A stretch of 64,000 nucleotides of DNA, taken from positions 28,386,262 through 28,450,261 of the forward strand of contig JAJEKV010000002.1 of the NCBI GenBank assembly GCA_021234155.1, in the 5' to 3' direction. Each line of letters opens with the position of its first letter. Within the stretch, counting starts at the first letter, position 1. The translations under genes and the position numbers were made by a program. Below the pieces are notes generated by a model. It did no database searches and was not told where the DNA came from. It saw only the letters and a program-made list of their open reading frames with translations. The DNA comes from Isoetes taiwanensis (taxonomy: Eukaryota; Streptophyta; Lycopodiopsida; Isoetales; Isoetaceae). Below, in pieces: positions 44,220-54,919 of the stretch.

Positions 44220-44790
44220 AAGATAGTTCTATTCTAGAATAGAGAACAAATTACATTTATTAGAAACTCTCTTCATGAAGCCTATTCCACAGTACATTAC
44301 AAGAAATCTGAACAGGCATTGTATTCCTGTACATAGAACATGCGAAGGACGAATCCGCTACCTTTAAAAGCAAGTTCGTGCACCTCACTTTTGTTTGATC
44401 ACATTCAAACAACTGTTGCTCTTCTTCTATGCGAATCATCATGGATAAATACGACATCAAAGTACTCAGTACGGGTGTTTTTAGTTGGTTCTTTTTATGG
44501 ACGCTATTCCAGAATACAATTCAAAGGTGTTTTGCCATTCTAGAATAACGAAAGAGAATCTGGAATACCCTTCTGCTATTTTGGAATAGCAAAATTGTAT
44601 TCTAGAGTGTAGTTTTTCTATTCTGGAATAGGAAATATTCCATCATACATTTTGCTATTCTAGAATAGCGAAAGCATATTTCAGAATACACTATAGCAAA
44701 GGTGTATTTCTGGATACACTTTTGCTTTACAAGAGTTTTAAGGCACCTCAAACTTTTTTTTGGAATAGTTTTAGGCATGGTATTGAACAA
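44220..44790. repeat. Cluster of CTATTCTAGAATAG palindromes
   Basis: Perfect or near-perfect copies of GCTATTCTAGAATAGC and shorter forms (ATTCTAGAAT, TATTCTGGAATA, TATTTTGGAATA) recur at least eight times in about 550 bp. The array is non-coding. Confidence 0.75.
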
Positions 44791-45371
44791 AACCAACACT
44801 AAAAACCACTATTGTGCATCAATTTTAACTTTAATGCGATTTTAGCTATGCTAGAATGGCTAATTGTTGTCAAATTGTTGTATAATTGTTAAGAAAATGC
44901 ATATTCTACCCATTAAATACGTTTTAAAATACTTCAACATATTCAACAAGTATTCTATATTTTTGAAATGCCATTTTTTATAACCCCCCAATTTTTTTCT
45001 CCTCTGATTACTATGGCATAAGGTATAGGCCTATACTCCTATTATATAGTCTATGCCCCTATACAATCATGTGTATAAGCGTATAGACCTATCCCAATTG
45101 GTTAGCCTATAGGCATATGCTCGTAAATGTATATGCATTCAAGTGTACCGGCCATATAGGCCTAAGTGTGTAGGCTATCTCTTATTATGTGGGCGAAATT
45201 TGGAATGGTATTTTTATGACATAAGGTTTTCAATGGCTAATATGGGTATTCGTATGAAAAATAGTGTAGGAAATTACGGTGGCACTATGGATTCGAAATT
45301 TTGGAATCTAGGGCTGGCATCTGTTCCTGGGTTGGTCGGAATTGGGAGTTCTCACGTGGTCTGTGCCATAG

Positions 45372-45520
45372 ATGGCGGAAATGGCGATGGCGGCGTCGAG
45401 TATGTGTCTTGGCTGTGTGATTGTTTCTGTTTTGGGCCATAGGATAAGGAGGGGTCGTCTTGGTTGTTCAGAAGCCCATCTCCAGTCTTGTGCAAGCGGA
45501 TTTCTGTCACAGGTAAGCCA
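45372..45520 (+). CDS. Possible first exon of the Rep-like gene
   Basis: An ATG (MAEMAMAASSMCLGCVIVSV) opens a frame to SGFLSQ, followed by a good donor (CAGGTAAGCC near 45,513). It may be a leader exon for the downstream gene. Only composition and the splice site support it. Confidence 0.3.
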
Positions 45521-45641
45521 GGTCTGTTGCTTTTATTTTGTTTATGATGTCTTTGAAGAGAGCGGCAAGGAAAGGGAAGGGTGTTGCTTGCTCTGTGCCT
45601 CCTTCTCTGAGTTGTTTAAAAATCGGCTCCTCTAATTCTGG

Positions 45642-46257
45642 AGACAAGGATGCTTTTATTTATTTTTTCAATGCAATTTATATAGAATGGTTGGCGAATG
45701 TGAAGAAGAATAAAATTAGTTTCAATGGCGAATATGTTAAATAATCCTTTCATCATTATTTGGCGAATTTTTGTTGTTGAATCTTTATAAAATACATGTA
45801 TAACTTTGCTCAAAGAAAAAATGGGTTTGAATTCAAGGCACAAAAATAGAAGTCTTTATGGAGGAAGTCTAGCATTTCTTAGTCATTATTCCATTCTAAA
45901 ACCAAATTGATTCCATGAAATACATTACCTATAAATGCAACAAGGAAAACTCATATAAATCTCAAAGAATAACTTGCAGACAATCTTGTGATGCTCAAAA
46001 GCCAGTGTTGGTACGAATCAGAACGAATACTAGATTTTTAGTTGCAAGAAGCTATAGAATTGGGGACGAATGCGATCTTGTCCTAGGTTCGATTACATGG
46101 CGAATGTCTTCTTGGAAAGACAGCTTCGTATCAATTCAAGGCGAATATTCTAATAAAAAAATGTGATATGTAACCTATTAATCATTCGTAGAAAATTTCT
46201 GAAAATCCCTAAAAATTCGTCTTTTGCAAATATTCGCCACCAAAAGCATCATTGTCT
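45642..46257. mobile_element. MITE inside the Rep-like gene (616 bp)
   Basis: Ends AGACAAGGATGCTTTT (45,642-45,657) and, inverted, AGACAATGATGCTTTT (46,242-46,257) differ at one base; GGCGAAT repeats lie just inside both. The coding pieces GSSNSG (left) and EEPETWG (right) may have been contiguous before insertion. No target duplication is clear. Confidence 0.5.
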
Positions 46258-47201
46258 GAAGAGCCTGAGACTTGGGGATATGCTGCTGGTTGTTCTCTTG
46301 GTCAGGATTGGAGTGCCATAGATGTCAGTGTGACCTTGGGTTTGTCTGGGCAAGATGTGCCCATGAGTTTTTATGATGCTCTTGTTGGGTTTGCAATCGA
46401 AGGTGTTTGGCTGGAGCTGTGGCCATGGAGCGTGGTGCGAATGTTGATCACTTGCATTGCCAGGCTATTTTTAGAGCTCGGTTCAAGAGCCCCAGGGCCA
46501 TGAATGATGCCATAAAAAGGGATTTCAATTGGGTTTCAAAGCCACCGGGTGTGATTTTTGTATGCAAAGCCCTTAAAAACACTCGCCTTCATTGTTTTGA
46601 AGGCATGATTGGGTATTGTATGAACGATGTTGGAAAAGTCCATTATGTTTGTCATCTCCATAATGTGAGTGAGGCTGCTATTGAGAAAGGAAAAGATCTG
46701 TATTTGAGATGGGGAGCTGGTGAAACGAAAAATCTTGTTGTGCTTGACAATAAAAACCTCTTGAATCGTGCTGCACATTTTGTGAATTACCATGGGAATC
46801 GTAGGTTGACTGCTAGTCTGTTGTATACCTTGGCTAGGATGATTCGATCTGGAAAATTTACCTTGTCTAGTTCCTGGATCATCCCTTCAAACACGGCTCA
46901 TATCAATGAGCATCATGTTCAGGCTGCATGGAGAGTGCTTCTCAACCCTAGTCATTGCATGCCGTCGGATATGAGGACGATTCTATTTGGTTTGCCAGCA
47001 GGCTTTGTGTCTGTGGAGAGGAATGGGCCTGGGCGCAAGCATTATTGGGATGATGTTATTCCTGCTGATGAGGAAGACAATAATTTTGAGGATATACATG
47101 ATGCTTCTTATAGTGCAGATAGCCCTGGTGTCGTGATACTTGAGCCTGGCGTAGATTATATCCCTGTGCACAAGGGTGATCGTACCATGGCTGTTGGCTG
47201 A
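46245..47201 (+). pseudogene. Rep-like HUH endonuclease, single-Tyr type
   Basis: Motif order fits a Rep domain: a first strand IDVSVTLGLSG (46,318-46,350), then after a frameshift near 46,395 GAVAMERGANVDHLHCQAIF with the metal-binding His-Leu-His at 46,449-46,457, then FEGMIGYCMNDVGKVHY with the candidate nicking Tyr at 46,614-46,616. The usual Y-x-x-K reads Y-C-M-N here. A helical C-terminal part follows (LLNRAAHFVNYHGNRRLTAS, HVQAAWRVLLNPSHCMPSDM, TILFGLPAGFVSVERNGPGR) and an acidic tail to the stop at 47,199. No helicase domain is present, which argues against Helitron. The role would be nicking and joining single-stranded DNA in rolling-circle transposition. One frameshift breaks it. 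Confidence 0.55.
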
Positions 47202-47311
47202 TGAACTTGCTTGGGTGTTGGTTGTACAGTTGAGTTTCTTTGTTTTCATGCTTTTGTTTATTATATAGTTGCAGGAGTCATGGAGACTGATCTGGAACCA
47301 GTTGTTGGCGT

Positions 47312-47692
47312 GTGGACGAGCCTGCTGTATCCTTGCCTAAATCTTTCAGTTCATCTGCCGTAGATGCATCCCATCCCGACCCTGTTGTATATTCGGCTGA
47401 ATCAGAAGCAACATTCTCCACTCAGGAGTTTGTTATTAACGTTATTCAGGTTGGGATTGAGGCGCATAGGATTGCAGCATCACTGCGTTTTCTTAGGCGG
47501 CAGCTTAGGGCATTCTATATGTCCATTGACAGTGCTATATCTGTTGTGGAGTGGGAGCATTTGGGTGTGCCTGTTTCTGAATTGCACATATTGCGTTCTC
47601 ATATGGGCCTTGCAAGAGCATTACTTGTACAGGAAATACGCCAATTAGATGCGGTCATAAGGCATGCGCAAAGTGGCTCGGCTATGAACTAG
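47312..47692 (+). CDS. Hypothetical ORF downstream of the Rep-like gene
   Basis: About 126 codons: a Ser-rich start (SFSSSAVDASHPDPVVYSAE), then a likely helical region (IEAHRIAASLRFLRRQLRAF, LHILRSHMGLARALLVQEIR). A splice-like acceptor (TTATATAGTTGCAG) ends at 47,274, so it may be a 3' exon of the Rep gene. The frame just upstream is broken by one or two bases near 47,311. Not recognised. Confidence 0.35.
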   Translation: MDEPAVSLPKSFSSSAVDASHPDPVVYSAESEATFSTQEFVINVIQVGIEAHRIAASLRFLRRQLRAFYMSIDSAISVVEWEHLGVPVSELHILRSHMGLARALLVQEIRQLDAVIRHAQSGSAMN

Positions 47693-48009
47693 TTTATTTT
47701 TATGCTTATATTTTGCTAGTTTGTCATTTCTATATGAAGTTCATGGACCTTGATCTGGATTTGTGTTGTAGTGCTTGCAGGAGCACCTTGGTGTTGGGGA
47801 GCTCAACTTCATTCACCTGGTTGAGTGTCCTTCAACATTGTAAAGTCTGTTTTGAGTTATTAATGTATATGTGTGGTTATGCTGGTTATGGGAAATGGTT
47901 TCTGATAATTGTGAGTAAGCTGCATTTGGTTAAGGGCAATTATGTTATGAGGTGAGTTGTTATTGATGTTTCATTATGTAAATGGGACTAACTTGTTTGA
48001 TGTCTTAGT

Positions 48010-48111
48010 GGGCTTCGGCCCCTGGGCATAGCACGCATCCCTTTTGTGGGATGCCTGCTATGCTTGGATGAGCATGGGAATTTAAACTGGGGTTCGACTC
48101 CCCAGGCTCAT
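48010..48111 (+). ncRNA. Highly structured segment with T-arm-like hairpin
   Basis: Three stems in 102 bases: GGGC-TTCG-GCCC (48,010-48,021); a 15-bp hairpin with one internal mismatch (GCATAGCA 48,026-48,033 with 48,056-48,063, and GCATCCC 48,035-48,041 with 48,048-48,054); and ATGAGC (48,068-48,073) pairing GCTCAT (48,106-48,111) stacked on CTGGGG-TTCGACT-CCCCAG (48,087-48,105). The last has a canonical T-loop and a perfect Pol III box B (GGTTCGACTCC). It is not a normal tRNA, as no D or anticodon arm fits. It could be a tRNA-like end or a transposon terminal structure. Confidence 0.5.
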
Positions 48112-48231
48112 TGTAATTTATGTGCTGGCTACTGCTTCAATTATGTGTGAACAAAATTATGCTTATGGGATTTATGTGGCCGAAATTCGAAATAGTATTT
48201 TTGTAAGGTAAGGTTTTGAATGGTTAGCATG

Positions 48232-48890
48232 CCTCTAAGGGATAAGTCAAATACAATGGATTTGACCCCATCTTGACTTGAATTCAAGGGCTGAAATTTG
48301 ATGAGGTGGAATATGTTGTGCAATATGCTTGCATTCAATGGTCCAAAAAAAATTTAATACACACACGTTTTAGATGTGTGGTTTTGTCATCCCATGGGCA
48401 TGTTCATACAGATTCATCCCAGCCGTCCAATCACGAAATGAAAGGCCAAGATAATGCCACCTCATTGGGGTGCATGGATGGCCATGATGGGCATGCATGG
48501 GGCATGCACCACATCCCCGGACCGTTGGATCGAAAGGGGAGGATAAATCTTAGCCCTTGATTTTTTTGAGGAAGGTGCAAAAAGTGAATTTAGTGTAGCA
48601 GATCTTAATCGTTAGATCAAAAGATGAGGATAAATCCTAGCCATTAATTTTTTAATATTAAATTGGTTTTTTTAAAACAGGTGAGGTGGCACCTTCATTT
48701 ATAAAAAGGAAGTGAGATGGCAAAGCATTTATGAGTGGACTTTCTAGGAAGCTTCCTTTTGTTTAATCGCCTTCGTAAGCACGTAGTTTGCAGTATAGAG
48801 TAGAGGGGACGAATGAAGGTGGGGCCCCCGCCTCTGGATTCCTTTCATCGAGAGTTTTCCAAAGAGTAGTGCCGTGATCGAATGCTTTGA
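48232..48890. other. No gene recognised
   Basis: AT-rich DNA with a duplicated phrase (GATCNAAANGNNGAGGATAAATC near 48,528 and 48,614). Nothing else is seen. Confidence 0.5.
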
Positions 48891-50450
48891 ATCTTCTTGG
48901 AATCTTCGAGTTTCAAAAAATCTATGGTAAGTTGAGGGAATCTGGAAGAATCTTTATATGATCTTAAAGAATCCAGTGGAATATCATGAGAAAGTAGAAA
49001 ATCTACGTGAATCTCAAGAGAGCATCTTTGAGAATGTAAGGAAATCTAAGGGAATCTTGATAAACTTTTTAAGAACCTAGAGGAATCTTGATGGAATCTT
49101 GGGGAGCCTAGGGAAATCTTCATAGAATCTACGGGAACTAGAGGAATCTCAAGAGAATCTATAGGAATCTCAAGCGATTCTTTGGGAATCTATGGGAATA
49201 TTTCTAAAATCTTTGAGAATTTAGAGTAATCTTGATGGAATCCTAGAGAATCTAGAGGAATCTTGGGGTATTCCTTTGGAATCTAGGGGAATCTTAAGAG
49301 AATCTTAGGGAGTCTCAAACAAATCTTTGGGAATCTAGGAGAATCTAAAGGAATCTTCATGAAATCTTTAAGAATCTATATGTGGAATCTTGGGGAATCT
49401 CAATAAAATCTAGAGGAATCTTTATAGAATTTTAAGGAATCCAAGAGAATCTTTGGGAATCTAGGATAATCTAAGCAAATCTCAAGAGAATCTTTGGAAA
49501 TCTAGGGGAATCTTCTAAATTTTTTTGAGAATCTAAGGGAATCTCGATGAAATGTTCAAGAATCTAAGAGAATCTTCATAGAATCTTAGGTAATCTAGGA
49601 GAATCTTCATAGAATCTTGGGGATCTTAGAGGAATGATGGGATAATCTTTGGGAACCTAGGGGAATCTTCATACGATCTTGGAGAATCTAGAAAAATCTC
49701 AAGAGAATCTTAGGGATTCTAGGGGAATCTTTATAGAATCTTGGAAAACCTAAGAGAATCTACATGGAATCTTGGAAAATCTAGAGAAATCTTGGGATAA
49801 TCTTTTAAAATCTCGGGGAATCTCAAGAGAATCTTAGGAAATCTAGGGGAATCTAAGGAAATGTTTATAAAATCTTTGAGAGTCGAGAGGAATCTTGATA
49901 GAATCTTGGGGAATCTAGGGGAATCTTCATAGAATCTACGATAGGAAGAATCTACATAGAATATTGCAAAATCTAAAGGAACCTTGAGATAATCTTAGGG
50001 GAATCTTTGTAGAATCTTAAGAATCTAGGGGAATCTTTCATGTTGGGTGTGTTTTGAAGGAGTAAATGATTTGAATGTCGGGTAAGCACAGGAATCTTTC
50101 ATGCTGGATGTGTTTTTCATGGAATCTTAGAGAATCTAGAGGAATCTTCATAGAATCGAAAGGAATCTAGGGGAATTTTCATAAAATCTCTGAGAATCTA
50201 AAGGAATCTTAATAGCATCTTAAGAATCTAAGGTGACCTTCGTAGAATCTAAGGGAATATAGGAGGAACTACATAGAATCTTGCAGAATCTATAGGAAAC
50301 TTGGGATAATCTTTAGAAATTTAGGAGAATCTTATAAGAATCTTGGGGAACCCTTAAGTTATCGAAATGTTAGGGAATCTATGGAAATCTTTACATAATC
50401 TTATTAAATATAGAATCTTAGAAAATTCAAGACAGCCTTAATGATATCTC
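48890..50450. repeat. GAATCT-rich degenerate array, about 1.5 kb
   Basis: GAATCT or AATCT occurs roughly every 10-12 bases throughout, within phrases such as CTAGGGGAATCTTCATAGAA and TCTTGGGGAATC. A higher-order unit of about 30 bases is suggested. It is strand-asymmetric and non-coding. It may be an old expanded simple repeat. Confidence 0.8.
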
Positions 50451-51276
50451 AAGGGACCAAGGAAATCTTGGAGAAATCCAAGTAAAATTTGGTACTGCGT
50501 CATCCTTTGCAGGCCCTAAACTTAACAATTTCTTATATATGTATACTCATAAATGTACACGTAATACTCACGATACATGTTTTATTATAAAATAGAGACA
50601 TATACGTGTTATTATTGCCAAAACATGCACACAATTTCTAATTTCATAGAGACATATATGTGCTGCTATAGCCATCTTGAGAACGCTAGAAGCTTAAAAT
50701 TTAGAGTATGTAAGTACAAGTCTCAAAGGATGTAGGACTTGCTTATTTTTTCCTTGTTCCTTGTTTGACAAAAGGTGAACCAACAAGGCACTCAAATGCA
50801 CCCAAGAAATGGGACCAAGTTGAAGGTCTCATGAATGGCCATTGGTCCCTTTTTCTTTTTTTCCCCTTTCTTTTTTTCAGGAGAACAGGTATGCTCAGGC
50901 AACTTTGCCTAGACCATATTTGAGCCATGTTTGGGCTCGTCGCAACCTTTCCAAGCAAAATGGTCTAGTCCTCCTCCAAGAAAGATGGGATCAAGATCTT
51001 TTGCTACCTTGTCCCTAGATAAAAGTAGTTCAAACTATTGCTCAACACTAATAGTCCCTTCTAAGGCAGTGGCCGCAAAGGATTGTTAAAGGATGCCATG
51101 CCATCAGGACATTTCTTTAACGTTCACCATGTGAGACGTGTTATGAGTGAAATAATAGGAAGTTATTGGCTTGAATTAATTAATTGCTTATTTTATATAA
51201 CAAATCGTTAGTAGATACATGACCATGATGGTTAATGATTTTTATTTGTCCACTTTGGTGTCAAATTCCCTCATTA
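50451..51276. other. Non-coding, 3' flank of the transferrin-like gene
   Basis: Near 50,600-50,665 ATAGAGACATATA(C/T)GTG is repeated twice. The rest up to 51,276 is the downstream region or 3' UTR; no further gene is seen. Confidence 0.5.
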
Positions 51277-53581
51277 TTATAAACGCATATAAATTATGGC
51301 AATGCTCACTATTACCAGCATGGAGGTTGATGGTCTCAACGCATCTGCACAAAAGCAAACATTTGCTATCAAAAATAAGCCAAAATAGCCAATGGAGGAA
51401 GTAAAATGCTTTGCAAAGTACCTGATTTTTGCCTCAAACTAAAATCTGTAATATTAGTTACAGCTTGTGAGATTACGGCAGATTCGCCCAAAAAATCTTT
51501 TGTCAGTTTTGTCACTTCGGCCAAGCTCTGCACACTAAATATTTGCAGAGCACATGCTTCAGTTGACTTAATTTGTTAACAGGACATTGAACATCTAACA
51601 CACTTTTCTTTACCTTGAACTTAGCAGATGTTCTGCCCAGTTTTCGCCAGTGTACAAAGCATATGCCCATTTCGCACTTGATAAAGCATTTATGACAGCA
51701 ACCCTTTTCTTCTCTGGTAAGGAGTTCCTTGCCATGATCACATTGCTTGGAACTGGACCAAACCTGGAAGAACATAATAGTTTTTCATATTATTCGCATT
51801 GTTTAAAGAATATAAGATCACATTGTGAAAAACTATATAAAGTGCACAAATTCTGCTATCAGACTACATACGTGCAGCTCCCAGGATTCTCACTTATGGC
51901 CCTGCAACCCCCTGTTGGACAGAGATACCTGAAACAGAAAATCTGGAAATGATTATGACTGACATGTTAAGATAGACAAACATTTTTTTCAGATCACATT
52001 AGACCAGATAAACAAATATATCGAGTTTATTATACACTCACATCACTTCATCAGTTGACATTGAAGACCATGACTGGTTCTTGAAGCCATCAGATGCGTA
52101 AAGCTGAGTAATTCCAGACCTCAAGAATGAAATATCACCTAAGCCATCCATGAGACACCTAAAGGCTCCAACGTGCCCGGCATAAACGCTATTACTTGAA
52201 CAGTTATCACTACAACCACTACACAGCCCTTTGCCTTCAATATCTGATATCGCACAACTTGCACTGAAAACTATTATCTTCATCCTTTCCCATAAACAAT
52301 TAGGTTTTGTTGGGAACTGCAAACTGGAGTTTACCATAAAACCTACAGGACAATTCCAGCCTGCTGCAGTGGAATAACCTGCATGGCAGGACGAGCCAGA
52401 TCAGGTTTCTGATCACATAATTGTTTGGGAACAACTGCCACAGCATAATATGATTGAAGATGGTAGCAATATTCTTCAGCCATAATGGCCTTCATGGAAT
52501 AGTTCCGAAAGGCAATGTATGCCAGGCCTGCATCTAATGAGATTAGGTCTGCATTTTTATCCTTGATAGCCTGCATGCATGCAGACTTTGTATCTCTTTC
52601 GATGCTGTAAAATTCAAAAGCAGCAGAATGTGAAAGATCAAGTTAGGTTGGTTATGGTGTTTAAGATGGAAATGACATACCATGACCATTCATAACCATC
52701 TTCAGAATTTAGAGCTTTGAGATACAGTTGACAATCAGCAATCTCATTACCAACTGCACACCAAGTTATAGTTGTAGAAGCATTTGCCTGTGATGGGGGG
52801 ACTGGGCTTGCAGGTGGAGGTCCTTCACTTGGGGATGGACTTCCTGCTTCAGGTTCTGGATCTTCTGCTTCTGGTGATGGACTAGGTCCATAGTCTGTGT
52901 CCAAATCTGGTGCAGGTGCAGGTGCAGGGGCAGCCAAATCTGGTGCAGGGGCGGAGGCAGGGCCTAGATCATCACTTGAAAGAAAACGACTCTGTAATTT
53001 TGCCGACTTAACAACCAGCTCAGATTCTGTATAAACAATAGAACAAACTATATAAATCCCTGAAGAAGTCCTTTTTCGAAGTGGCAAAAACTTCAATTCC
53101 TAACCATAATGTGTACTCTTAGTAGTAATACTTATCTTTATGAATTATGGACTAGAAAAATAATGAAGAATACAATGATCTCTCTAAATTTTAGAAACAC
53201 TCCTCGAAACTCTTAGTGAATATTTAGTAACAAGTAGTAACGAAATATTAGTGATCAGGTACTACCTCAAGACGCAATTTGATTCTGCAATTCGAGACTT
53301 AAATGAAGCATTACAAATTATTTTGGTTAAATTTGATTTCAAATTTGAGGAAGAACAAATGAAAAAGCAGATTCAACCTAATATCCTACAGCATCAGTCA
53401 ATCAATCAAGAGCTACAACTCTGGCAATAAAATTCAGCAACCATATCCAGAAATAAGTAACAGATCTAAGATTAAAGAACATCTTGAAAGAGAGAAGATC
53501 CATACTTTCTTGATGAGATGCAAAAGAATGTGGAACTGTGAGCAGAAAGAGAGCAAGCCCAAGGAAGAGCGCCATAGCCAT
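51277..53581 (-). CDS. Transferrin-like, single-lobe, GPI-anchored protein (7 exons)
   Basis: Exons (minus): 53,506-53,581; 52,681-53,026; 52,042-52,604; 51,872-51,928; 51,614-51,763; 51,422-51,525; 51,277-51,344. All introns are GT-AG, and every phase agrees if one base is restored in exon 3; about 454 residues. Order: signal peptide (MAMALFLGLALFLLTVPHSF), a Pro/Ala/Glu-rich linker, then one transferrin lobe: WCAVGNEIADCQ, ADLISLDAGLAYIAF, SYYAVAVV, CHAGYSTAAGWNCPVGF, GHVGAFRCLMDGLGDISFL, TFGPVPSN. The C-terminus (DALRPSTSMLVIVSIAIIYM) resembles a GPI signal. By eye against human serotransferrin, Asp63 and Tyr95 are kept, while Tyr188 (H), His249 (N) and the Thr120/Arg124 carbonate site (A, T) are changed. 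The role is therefore extracellular and membrane-attached, but canonical iron transport is doubtful. Exon 3 has an apparent one-base deletion near 52,397. Confidence 0.85.
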
Positions 53582-54480
53582 GGCCTCCTTCCCTCCCTTG
53601 GGTCCAATATGAATGAACGTGGGTTGTAGATCCCAATGGCCGAATAAATTAAGCAATGGTCAATAACTATAAAATAGTGCCCGATGTCCATGTCTTGTGC
53701 TCAACGTTGCCTCCACTATCGCTCAATTACTGCATTTTTTCCTTTAAAGCAACGGGTTAGAAATGGGTTAAGTGCCATACTTTGGAATTGACTTTTTCTC
53801 TTTTGTTTCTCCAGATCGCCAGCATTTTTGGTGTGGCATTGATCGATTGCCATTCTGAATAGGGAGCTTCTTATTTTGTTGAGCACCAGCAAAACAGAGG
53901 TCTCGGATGTAGAGAACTGATTTTCGGGTTCCATTCTACAAGACCCAACCCAAACTGTGCCGAGCTAGGAACCTAAAAATGTCATGCATGTCTACTTTTC
54001 TATTTCGTATCTGCTAATTTATGAAGCAATGAAGGAATCATGGTGTATAGATAGTACTTTTGTCATACCCCAGATGTATAAATCTGATTTTCGGATCAAT
54101 CTACCTGATTTTCGAGTTCAAACTATCTGTGCATTCTATGTCATGCATGTCTACTTTTCTTCTAACATAATAAGAGTGTGGGTACAAGGATTTCTTTTGT
54201 ATTTTGTACTTTTTTTTCATATGATTTCTTTTATGATATGGGTTGTTGTATTCATTTCACATACTAAACAAAATTTCTAGAGTGCACTTGTTTTTTGCCA
54301 TTGATTTTTTTTTCAAAAACAATCGTGTGGCTGGAGCAACCAATATTGATTTGGAACTGTTTTATGTAGCACCCTTACACATGCTCATTGCAAACATGCA
54401 AACAATATCTCTGTAATTTAACATTCAATGTTACCTCTAGTTGAATGTTTCAAAGTACATATTTATCTAGTGTTCCTTCA
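53582..54480. other. Upstream region of the transferrin-like gene
   Basis: The promoter side of the gene. An exact 22-base direct repeat, TGTCATGCATGTCTACTTTT plus CT, occurs at 53,980-54,001 and 54,139-54,160; each copy contains the RY-like core CATGCATG, a known plant seed/spore promoter element. CTGATTTTCG also recurs nearby, so a longer decayed duplication is likely. Confidence 0.5.
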
Positions 54481-54499
54481 CTTCTTAGAATGAACATCA

Positions 54500-54876
54500 A
54501 TTAGAGAGGAGGCTCCCTTGGAGTTCATTCAGAGGATGTGCAGGCCTATGGCCAGCACACAAACCTAGCAGCAAGCCGTTCACAAACCAGTCTACATCAA
54601 TCATCTAAAGAGCCATGGATGCAGGTCCAAACAAATGTTGAAGGCTTGACAGCTGAGTTCACATGTCTTATTGAGTAGCTAGAGACTTCGATGTCTCCTT
54701 TGCTGAAAAAGCAACTGACCATAGAAAAGCAACACATTTCCAGCGTGGGGATACACATCCAGCAGATTGATGATCTCGTTTGGCTGCAGTTTGAAAGGCA
54801 GCAGGATAGGTCAAACATCGCCGATCTCTGGGCTTATTTGGCAACGATATTAGTCAGAATAGATACCACGTTCTAG
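54500..54876 (+). pseudogene. Unrecognised coding-like fragment
   Basis: Reads TNVEGLTAEFTCLIE, stop, LETSMSPLLKKQLTIEKQHI, DDLVWLQFERQQDRSNIADL. Helical and coiled-coil-like; it could be a fragment of a retrotransposon ORF. Identity unknown. Confidence 0.25.
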
Positions 54877-54919
54877 GACAGGGAGACTAATACCTCCTTT
54901 CTATTCCTTATACTACTAA

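Larger units (their letters stand above)
45185..48231 (+). mobile_element. Candidate HUH/Y1 rolling-circle transposon (Replitron-like)
   Basis: A 60-bp ungapped direct repeat (45,185-45,244 and 48,172-48,231, 48 of 60 identical, starting TTATGTGG) brackets a Rep-like HUH endonuclease gene and two strong hairpins near the right repeat. I know of Replitrons, eukaryotic transposons that encode a single-Tyr HUH Rep; this matches that concept but the assignment is by motif only. The Rep gene is frameshifted and a 616-bp MITE sits in its 5' part, so this copy is inactive. Confidence 0.45.

Noticed and set aside
46245-47201. Helitron Rep/helicase or plant-virus Rep insertion
   Set aside because: One Tyr instead of two and no helicase domain argue against Helitron; the C-terminal region lacks the P-loop helicase of ssDNA virus Reps.
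48010-48111. Ordinary tRNA or selenocysteine tRNA gene
   Set aside because: Only the T-arm-like hairpin fits; there is no D arm, anticodon arm or 7-bp acceptor in the right places.
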